In this document: positions 57,817 through 64,000 of the stretch, in pieces
Layout of the letters: each line of letters begins with the position of its first letter
Numbering within the stretch: the first letter of the stretch is position 1
Assembly: GCF_900114135.1 (NCBI RefSeq)
Contig: NZ_FORY01000005.1
Location: 124,001 to 188,000 of the forward strand
Source of the DNA: Celeribacter halophilus
Lineage (GTDB): Bacteria; Pseudomonadota; Alphaproteobacteria; Rhodobacterales; Rhodobacteraceae
DNA: 64,000 nucleotides
Reading direction: 5' to 3'
Made by a program: the position numbers and the translations under genes
Notes under the pieces: model-generated
The model's database searches: none
The model's input: the letters and a program-made list of their open reading frames with translations, nothing else
Told to the model about the DNA's origin: nothing

Positions 57817-58530
57817 TCAGTCTTCCTGAAGCAACAGGCGTTGATCTTCGATCAGCGCGAGCTTCATGAACTCCGAGGCTTCCTCAATGTCCCGCGCCGC
57901 GATGGCGTTGAACAGCCCGTTATAGCCGCGCTGGTAAATCTCGATCCGCGCAGGCGTCAGGTGGCGACGATACATGGCCGCACGAAACGATTGCCGCCGC
58001 GCGTCCAGCACCAGATTGTAACACGCAATCAAAAGCGGGTTGCCCGTGCCCTCTGCAATCAACCGGTGGAACTCTTCCTCCAGCGTGACAAAGGCCGTCG
58101 CATCCGCCTGCACCGCTTCCATCTTGGAGAGCACCACAGAGAGCGCCTCGATCTGTTTCGGCGACATGTTGACGATGGCCAACCGCACCATTTCAGGCTC
58201 TAAAATCCCGCGCATCACCTGCAATTGCAGCGGCCCCGTCTCCGACGCCACAGGCGATAGCGCCGCCCCTGCCCCGTCCGGATTATAGGTCACAAAAGAG
58301 CCCGACCCTGCCCGCCGCCGGATCATCCCGCGCGTTTCCAACTGGTCCAGCGCCTCGCGCACGGTGTTGCGTGCCACGCCAAGCTCCTGCGCCAGCTGAC
58401 GCTCGGAGGGGAGCCGTTCTTCGGTGGCATATTCCTGCGTCACGATCCGCGTGGTCAGCGTCTCGATCACATATTTTACGGTCGCGCCGGGAAGTGAGGT
58501 CGAAGAGGGAGGCAGGGAAGCGTTGGGCAA
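57817..58530 (-). CDS. GntR family (FadR-type) transcriptional regulator
   Basis: A 237-residue regulator: a winged helix-turn-helix at about 28-75 (RLPSERQLAQELGVARNTVREALDQLETRG) and a C-terminal FCD effector domain. A perfect operator-like repeat lies 32 bases upstream of its start. Position between the amt-dmm and sox-fol genes suggests it controls them in response to an amine or organic-acid signal; effector unknown. Confidence 0.92.
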   Translation of the reverse strand: MPNASLPPSSTSLPGATVKYVIETLTTRIVTQEYATEERLPSERQLAQELGVARNTVREALDQLETRGMIRRRAGSGSFVTYNPDGAGAALSPVASETGPLQLQVMRGILEPEMVRLAIVNMSPKQIEALSVVLSKMEAVQADATAFVTLEEEFHRLIAEGTGNPLLIACYNLVLDARRQSFRAAMYRRHLTPARIEIYQRGYNGLFNAIAARDIEEASEFMKLALIEDQRLLLQED

Positions 58531-58561
58531 GGGAATAATCCTGTGAGGTCTCCGCCTATTA

Positions 58562-58583
58562 GACCAATTTTGGAGAATTGGTC
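58562..58583. promoter_or_regulatory. Operator-like perfect inverted repeat upstream of the GntR gene
   Basis: GACCAATT, six bases, AATTGGTC. The spacing and the TTGGTC arms fit a FadR-subfamily site and suggest autoregulation. Confidence 0.6.
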
Positions 58584-58608
58584 CAGAGCGATGCGGTCAC
58601 AGACGCAA

Positions 58609-58635
58609 AAGAGGCGCGGAAAAACCGCGCCTCTT
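58609..58635 (-). terminator. Intrinsic terminator downstream of purU
   Basis: AAGAGGCGCGG / CCGCGCCTCTT stem with an A5 (minus T5) loop and a TTTT tail on the minus strand. Confidence 0.75.
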
Positions 58636-58703
58636 GAAGATATTGGATGTTTGGAGGGCTTTATCCGGCCTTCGCAAGAGTGCTCGGCGGCTACCCTTAC
58701 CCT

Positions 58704-58775
58704 GCGCCCGCAAGTGTGCGGGCGCGTTCGAACCTTTCAAAGGTCCACTGGACCTTTGAATCCGGCAAAGCCGGA
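58704..58775. repeat. Cluster of three perfect hairpins after purU
   Basis: GCGCCCGC/GCGGGCGC (58704-58725), TTCAAAGGTCCA-C-TGGACCTTTGAA (58736-58760, a perfect 12-bp arm with a 1-base spacer) and TCCGGC-AAA-GCCGGA (58761-58775). They begin 7 bases past the purU stop on the minus strand. Confidence 0.65.
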
Positions 58776-58782
58776 CCGGTTC

Positions 58783-59667
58783 TCACCCCATTCTTTCCGA
58801 GCTATAGCTGCCCGGCGATGCCTGGAAGACCACCGTCTTGTTACCGTTCAGGAACACGCGATGGTTGGCGTGGGCGTGGATGGCGCGGGCAAGCACCTGA
58901 CTTTCCACGTCACGACCCAGCGAGACGTAATCTTCCGGACTTTGCGCATGGGTGACGCGGACGGTGTCCTGCTCGATGATCGGACCCTCATCCAGATCGG
59001 CGGTCACATAGTGAGAGGTCGCCCCGATCAGCTTCACGCCGCGCGCATAGGCCTGTTTGTAGGGGTTCGCGCCTTTGAACGAGGGCAGGAACGAGTGGTG
59101 GATGTTGATGATCCGACCCGACATTTTCTGACACATCTCGTCCGACAGGATTTGCATGTAGCGCGCCAGAACGATCAGCTCGGCGCCCGAGTCCTCGACC
59201 ACTTTCATGATCGCGGCTTCGGCTTCCGGCTTGTTCTCTTTCGTGACTTTGATGCAGTGGAAGGGGATGTCGTTATTCACCACAACCTTCTGATAATCCA
59301 TGTGATTCGAGATCACCGCCACGATCTCGACCGGCAGAGCTCCGATGCGGACGCGGTAAAGCAGGTCGTTCAGGCAATGGCCGAAACGCGAAACCATGAT
59401 GACCACTTTCATCTTCACGCTCTCGTCGTGGAAAGCGTAGGTCATACCGAAGTCTTTGGCGATCGGGGCGAAGGCGACTTCAAGCGCAGCCTGATCCGCG
59501 TTTTCCTGCGACTCAAAGCTGATCCGCATAAAAAACTGACCCGTGTCCGAATCGTCGAATTGCGAACTGTCAGTGATGTTACACCCGTGCTCCGCGAGGA
59601 AGGTGGCGATGGCGGCGACGATCCCGCGCTGGGTCGCACAGGTCACGGTGAGGCAATATTTCGTCAT
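58783..59667 (-). CDS. purU: Formyltetrahydrofolate deformylase
   Basis: A 294-residue enzyme that hydrolyses 10-formyl-THF to formate and THF. An N-terminal ACT domain (about 1-85) is followed by the formyltransferase domain with the NIHHSFLPSF catalytic Asn/His and the LDEGPIIEQD block. In roseobacter sox operons it removes excess one-carbon units produced by sarcosine oxidase. ATG 59667 is the family N-terminus MTKYCLTVTC. Confidence 0.96.
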   Translation of the reverse strand: MTKYCLTVTCATQRGIVAAIATFLAEHGCNITDSSQFDDSDTGQFFMRISFESQENADQAALEVAFAPIAKDFGMTYAFHDESVKMKVVIMVSRFGHCLNDLLYRVRIGALPVEIVAVISNHMDYQKVVVNNDIPFHCIKVTKENKPEAEAAIMKVVEDSGAELIVLARYMQILSDEMCQKMSGRIINIHHSFLPSFKGANPYKQAYARGVKLIGATSHYVTADLDEGPIIEQDTVRVTHAQSPEDYVSLGRDVESQVLARAIHAHANHRVFLNGNKTVVFQASPGSYSSERMG

Positions 59668-59745
59668 CTTGTTCTCCAGATGCAAGGCGCTCCCCTGAAG
59701 CGCGCCCTCAATGTTGGTATTGTTTTCTAGTGTTTTTATCGTTGA

Positions 59746-60663
59746 TTAAGCGGTGAGCCCTTCGGGCTCCGGAAGACCATTGGCGCGGCAGGCCGCCGTC
59801 ACCGTATTGGCCAGAAGACAGGCAATGGTCATCGGGCCGACACCACCGGGCACCGGTGTGATCGCTCCGGCAACCTCCTTGGCGCTGGCAAATTCGACAT
59901 CCCCCACGAGTTTGGTTTTGACAGAGCCATCCTCGCGCAGACCTTTTTCCGGCGCGTCGATCCGGTTGATACCCACGTCGATCACGGTCGCGCCGGGCTT
60001 GACCCAGTCGCCAGTGACCATCTCGGGGCGCCCCACGGCAGCGACCAGAATATCGGCGCGGCGGCAGACCTCTTCGATGTCCTTGGTGCGCGAATGTGCG
60101 ATGGTCACGGTGCAGCTGTCCCGCAGCAGCAATTGCGCCATCGGTTTGCCGACAATGTTCGACCGCCCCACAACCACGGCGTTGAGACCCGAGAGGCTGC
60201 CGAGGTGGTCGCGCAGCATCATGAGACAGCCCAGCGGCGTGCAAGGCACCATGCTTTTCTGCCCAGTCGCCAGCAGCCCGACATTGGAGATATGGAACCC
60301 GTCCACATCTTTTTCAGGCGCAATGGCATTGATCACCAGATCGCTGTCGAGATGGGCCGGCAAGGGCAGTTGCACGAGGATGCCATGCACTTCAGGATCG
60401 GCGTTCAGTTGTTCGATAAGTGCAAGAAGATCGGCTTCTGACGTCTCTGCGGGCAGTTTATGCTCGTAAGAGTTCATGCCACATTCCACGGTCTGCTTGC
60501 CTTTATTGCGCACATAGACCTGACTTGCGGGGTCTTCGCCCACCAGCACCACGGCCAGACCGGGAGTGATCCCGTGAACCTCTTTCAGACGCGCCACATG
60601 GGCGGCAACCTTTTCGCGAACGGTGGCGGCAAAGGCCTTCCCGTCAATGATCTGTGCAGTCAT
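59746..60663 (-). CDS. folD: Methylene-THF dehydrogenase/cyclohydrolase
   Basis: A 305-residue bifunctional enzyme, 5,10-methylene-THF to 10-formyl-THF. The substrate Lys is in [11 protein letters not shown], followed by QLPLPAHLD and the [12 protein letters not shown] nucleotide-binding loop. Together with PurU it carries sarcosine-derived one-carbon units to formate. It follows soxG closely. Start ATG 60663. Confidence 0.96.
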   Translation of the reverse strand: MTAQIIDGKAFAATVREKVAAHVARLKEVHGITPGLAVVLVGEDPASQVYVRNKGKQTVECGMNSYEHKLPAETSEADLLALIEQLNADPEVHGILVQLPLPAHLDSDLVINAIAPEKDVDGFHISNVGLLATGQKSMVPCTPLGCLMMLRDHLGSLSGLNAVVVGRSNIVGKPMAQLLLRDSCTVTIAHSRTKDIEEVCRRADILVAAVGRPEMVTGDWVKPGATVIDVGINRIDAPEKGLREDGSVKTKLVGDVEFASAKEVAGAITPVPGGVGPMTIACLLANTVTAACRANGLPEPEGLTA

Positions 60664-60676
60664 GCTGTTCTCCAAC

Positions 60677-61246
60677 TCAATCTTCAAGGCGGCGCGCAGC
60701 CACGGCCAGGGCATGCCACAGCGACCCCGCCAATGTGCGCATCCCGATCACGACCAGCCGGTCGTCGGCGCGACGTATCAGAAAGACCGTCATATGTTCC
60801 AGCCCCGTGCGTGTCGTCTGTCCCGCGCCCAAGGCCTTCGGGTCGATATTGACGAGCTTGCGCATCAGCGCCTCGATCGGGGCGGCCCCCTGTGCAGAGG
60901 CGATTTCAAACGCAGTGAACCCGTCAGTCTGTTCAGTGACTGTGACTCCGGGAGCTTCGGCCCTGACGGCGGCGGCGAAATCAATCGCGCCCTGCCCCTG
61001 TCCTTCGATCATCCACTGGTCCCGTCCGGTCCAGAAAGCGCCATAGCTGTCTTTCGACACCGCCTGCCCCACATCGGGAAGCGTCAGACCAAAAGGCTGC
61101 GGCGCGCTCTGCCCCTTGCGCAAGGCCAGCGAGGCCAAACCAAGGTCCGAATGTTCCGTAATCGTCAGACCGCCAAAGGTCTCGATACGGGCCACCGTGC
61201 CGCCAAGCGCACAGATGGGGGTTAAATCAGTCACAAGATCAATCAC
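60677..61246 (-). CDS. soxG: Sarcosine oxidase gamma subunit
   Basis: A 189-residue subunit of heterotetrameric sarcosine oxidase, GcvT-related. I chose GTG 61246 because GGAGG sits 8 bases upstream and it overlaps the soxA stop by 8 bases. An upstream TTG would add nine residues. The [10 protein letters not shown] and [12 protein letters not shown] segments match the family. Confidence 0.9.
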   Translation of the reverse strand: MIDLVTDLTPICALGGTVARIETFGGLTITEHSDLGLASLALRKGQSAPQPFGLTLPDVGQAVSKDSYGAFWTGRDQWMIEGQGQGAIDFAAAVRAEAPGVTVTEQTDGFTAFEIASAQGAAPIEALMRKLVNIDPKALGAGQTTRTGLEHMTVFLIRRADDRLVVIGMRTLAGSLWHALAVAARRLED

Positions 61247-64000
61247 GGAGACGTCCTCCTTCGGGATCAACAAAATGGGCCGAGACCACCTCGACCTTCA
61301 CGGCCTGCCCTTCGAGCGGATTGGCCGCGACCAACACTTCGCCCAGACGCGTATCGCCATTCTCAAGGAAGCCGAGCGCGATATAGCTTTCCAGATGCGG
61401 CGAGTAGCACGACGAGGTGAGCCAGCCCTGATCGGTGTCCATCGTCTGTGCCGCCCCTTCTGTGAAGAGATGCGAACCGGCCATGGCCTGTGTCTGCGGC
61501 TCCATGGATTTGAAGCCCACAAGTCGCCGCGTGTCCGCCGCAAGACCTTCGCGCCGCGACATCACCGCGCCGATACTGTCTTTCTTGGCGGACACCATCT
61601 TGCCCAGACCCAACATCTGCGCCGTGGTCTGGCCGTTGAGTTCGGCCCCTGCCGCGTGGCCCTTCTCGATCCGCAGCACGCCCAGCGCCTCCGTCCCGTA
61701 GGGTGTCACACCCAGATCCGCGCCCTTCTCCATCAGCCGCTCCATCAGCGCCTGCCCAAAGCGGGCGGGCACGGCGACCTCATAGGCCAGCTCACCGGAA
61801 AACGAGATGCGGAACAGACGCGCCCGCAACCCGCCGCAGATGGTCAACTCGGCACAGCCCATAAAGGGGAATGCCTCGTTCGACATGTCGAACTCGTCCA
61901 CGATCCGCGACAGAAGTTCACGCGACTTCGGACCGGCCACAGCGATCTGCGCCCATGCGTCGGTGGTGGAGATCAACTGCACGTCAAGTTCCGGCCAGAG
62001 GCATTGATGCGCAAACTCCATCTGGCGATAGACCAGACCAGCATTGGCGGTGGTTGTCGTGACCACATAGTGATCCTCGCCCAGCCGCGCACAGGTGCCA
62101 TCGTCATAGGCATGACCGTCCTCGCGCAGCATCAGGCCATAGCGGACCTTGCCGACCTTCAGCGTGCCCATCATGTTGGAATAGATACGGTTGAGAAACT
62201 CGCCCGCGTCCGCGCCCTGCACATCGACCTTACCCAGCGTGGTCACATCGCACAGCCCCACACCGGAGCGCACGGCCAGCACTTCGCGGTCCACGGTCTC
62301 GCGCCATGTGGTCTCGCCTTTTTGCGGGAAATATTGCGCCCGCATCCATTGGCCCACCTCGACAAACTCGGCCCCCTGCGCCTCGGCCCAGTAATGCGTC
62401 GGCGTCAGGCGGCGCGGGCGGAAGAGAGGCCCCGTATCACCGCCGCCCAACACCGACAGGGAAACCCCCGTGTAAGGCGGACGGAAGATCGTCGTGCCCG
62501 TCTCGGGGATCGATTTGCCGGTCAGTTCCGCCATCACCGCCAGCGCGGAGATGTTCGAGGTCTTGCCCTGATCCGTGGCCATGCCCAGCGTGGTCCAGCG
62601 TTTCAGATGCTCGACCGGCTTCATGTTTTCCTTATGCGCCAGCGCGATGTCCTTCACGGTCACATCGTTCTGGAAGTCCACCCAGGCCCGCTTGGCCCCA
62701 GGAACATGCCAGAAGGCTGCCTGTTCCGCAGAAGCATTTTCGGCTTTCGGTAGGGGGATCTCGGCGGCTGTGATCTCCAGCTCGGCCAAGGCCCTGATCG
62801 CCGCAGCCATACCGTCCTGCAACGCCTCGGCCGTGCCGCCCTTGCCCGCAGCCGCACCGGCAGGGATGAGACCTTTCGGCCCGTCGGGGCTTGGCACAAA
62901 GGCCAGAAGCCGCTCGTCCCAGACCGGACGTCCGCGATGATGGGACGACAGATGCACATTCGGGTTCCAACCGCCAGCCACGCCCAGAGCGCCCACGGAA
63001 TGCCATTGCGACTGGCCGCCACGGGTGATCTCGATGGCGCTCAGGCCCAGACGCCCCTTGGTGCCTGTCACCGTGGCCCCTGCGAACAGCTCGTAATCGC
63101 CAAAGGCCTTGGCATCCGCGCGGGCATCAATCACGCCCAGCACCTTCGCGCCTTTGGCCATCAGGTCCATCGCCGTGCGGTGCCCGTCATCGCCATTGGT
63201 GAAAATCGCAATCGCGTCACTGTCTTGTTTGACCGGACTGGCCGCCCAGCGGTTCGCATAGGCCCGCATCGCACCAGCCAGCATCACGCCGGGGCGGTCG
63301 TTGTCGGCAAAAGGAATATGCCGCTCTGTGGCCCCTGCTGCCAGCACGGTCCGTTTCGCGGTGATCCGCCACAGGGTCTGGCGCACATTGTCGCCCGGTG
63401 TGGGCAGGTGATCCGAGACACGCTCCACCGCACCGAAAATGCCGTGATCATAGACCCCGAACACCGTGGTGCGGGTCATGATGCGCACATTGGGCAGGCT
63501 CTCAAGCTCGGCCTTCACCGCCGCAATCCATGCGGTGGCCTCCGCCTCGTCCAACAGGTCGCTTTCCATCAAAAGCCGCCCGCCAAGCGCGAAATCCTCA
63601 TCGGCCAGAACGACCTCGGCCCCAGCGCGACCCGCGGTCAGCGCCGCAGACAACCCCGCAGCCCCGCCGCCCACGACCAAGAGATCGCAATGCAGGAAAC
63701 CTTTGTCGTAATCATCGGGATCGGGCAGCATCGACAGCGCCCCCAGCCCCGCCGCCTTGCGGATCGCAGGTTCGTAGAGCTTTTCCCAGAAGGCTTTCGG
63801 CCACATGAAGGTCTTGTAATAAAACCCCGCCGCAAAGAAGGGCGAGAGCACGTCATTGACCGCCAGAAGGTCGCGCTCCAGCGGCCCCATATGGTTTTGC
63901 GAACGCGCCGTGAGACCGTCGAAAAGCTCGGTCACCGTGGCCCGTGTGTTCGGTTCCTGCCGCGCGCCGGTGCGCAACTCGACCATAGCATTGGGCTCTT
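61239..64000 (-). CDS. soxA: Sarcosine oxidase alpha subunit (N-terminus beyond the right edge)
   Basis: The visible 919 residues belong to the roughly 1000-residue alpha subunit, which oxidises sarcosine with O2 and THF to glycine, methylene-THF and H2O2. FAD-type motif VVGGGAAGLSAAL near the left-hand part, a middle dinucleotide-binding domain, and a GcvT-like THF-binding C-terminal half (about 600-880) are visible. The first residues in view (EPNAMVELRTGARQEPN) show that the true start, about 80 codons further, lies outside the window. Next would be soxD and soxB by family order. Confidence 0.95.
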   Translation of the reverse strand, partial: EPNAMVELRTGARQEPNTRATVTELFDGLTARSQNHMGPLERDLLAVNDVLSPFFAAGFYYKTFMWPKAFWEKLYEPAIRKAAGLGALSMLPDPDDYDKGFLHCDLLVVGGGAAGLSAALTAGRAGAEVVLADEDFALGGRLLMESDLLDEAEATAWIAAVKAELESLPNVRIMTRTTVFGVYDHGIFGAVERVSDHLPTPGDNVRQTLWRITAKRTVLAAGATERHIPFADNDRPGVMLAGAMRAYANRWAASPVKQDSDAIAIFTNGDDGHRTAMDLMAKGAKVLGVIDARADAKAFGDYELFAGATVTGTKGRLGLSAIEITRGGQSQWHSVGALGVAGGWNPNVHLSSHHRGRPVWDERLLAFVPSPDGPKGLIPAGAAAGKGGTAEALQDGMAAAIRALAELEITAAEIPLPKAENASAEQAAFWHVPGAKRAWVDFQNDVTVKDIALAHKENMKPVEHLKRWTTLGMATDQGKTSNISALAVMAELTGKSIPETGTTIFRPPYTGVSLSVLGGGDTGPLFRPRRLTPTHYWAEAQGAEFVEVGQWMRAQYFPQKGETTWRETVDREVLAVRSGVGLCDVTTLGKVDVQGADAGEFLNRIYSNMMGTLKVGKVRYGLMLREDGHAYDDGTCARLGEDHYVVTTTTANAGLVYRQMEFAHQCLWPELDVQLISTTDAWAQIAVAGPKSRELLSRIVDEFDMSNEAFPFMGCAELTICGGLRARLFRISFSGELAYEVAVPARFGQALMERLMEKGADLGVTPYGTEALGVLRIEKGHAAGAELNGQTTAQMLGLGKMVSAKKDSIGAVMSRREGLAADTRRLVGFKSMEPQTQAMAGSHLFTEGAAQTMDTDQGWLTSSCYSPHLESYIALGFLENGDTRLGEVLVAANPLEGQAVKVEVVSAHFVDPEGGRLRD

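Overview
The window looks like chromosomal DNA of a marine-type alphaproteobacterium of the Rhodobacteraceae (roseobacter group). This rests on high-GC coding, family-typical proteins (DUF1467, DUF1150, DUF167, a Hint-domain protein, MidA next to Lgt), a CIRCE-controlled groESL operon and a methylated-amine gene cluster. No rRNA, tRNA, CRISPR array, insertion sequence or prophage was seen. The genus cannot be fixed from this sequence.

Layout. 0-4 kb: a partial protein at the left edge, small conserved proteins, a nitroreductase, an EI24 membrane protein, methylmalonyl-CoA epimerase with DUF1467, and a stand-alone response regulator. 4-11.3 kb: aspS, carB and a DEAD-box helicase. 11.3-14.7 kb: an HTH protein, a structured (possibly 6S-like) RNA candidate, tdk, then ybjN-like, proC and csaA. 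15-19.6 kb: ubiK, then lgt-midA-pgeF with ATGA overlaps, a 46-aa basic protein and a Hint protein. 19.6-24.6 kb: Lrp regulator divergent from trxB, hsp20-DUF1150 behind an RpoH-type promoter, YdcH-like, purE-purK, GNAT. 24.8-27 kb: groES-groEL with CIRCE. 27-33.8 kb: a sugar ABC importer divergent from a LacI regulator and an AGE-family sugar isomerase. 33.8-41.2 kb: DUF2161, ppaC, GNAT, priA, fsa, DUF484-xerC and an EF-hand protein. 41.2-48.5 kb: ileS, an orphan transcription unit that probably makes a noncoding RNA, truncated hemoglobin, ycjX-ycjF and truA. 48.5-51.6 kb: a 49-aa small protein, a GH13 glycoside phosphorylase and a TetR regulator.

51.6-64 kb is a functional island for methylated amines. 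Amt, a 58-aa membrane protein, DmmD, DmmC, DmmB, DmmA and a SugE/Gdx-type exporter lie in one direction. Next come a GntR regulator, PurU, FolD, SoxG and SoxA (cut by the right edge). Dimethylamine would be demethylated by Dmm and sarcosine by sarcosine oxidase. The one-carbon units then go to tetrahydrofolate, where FolD and PurU oxidise and release them as formate.

The least explained signals are the two noncoding RNA candidates (about 11929-12048 and 44365-44643), a repeated intergenic motif TTAAGGTTAA, a cluster of perfect hairpins after purU, and several tiny genes with good ribosome binding sites.
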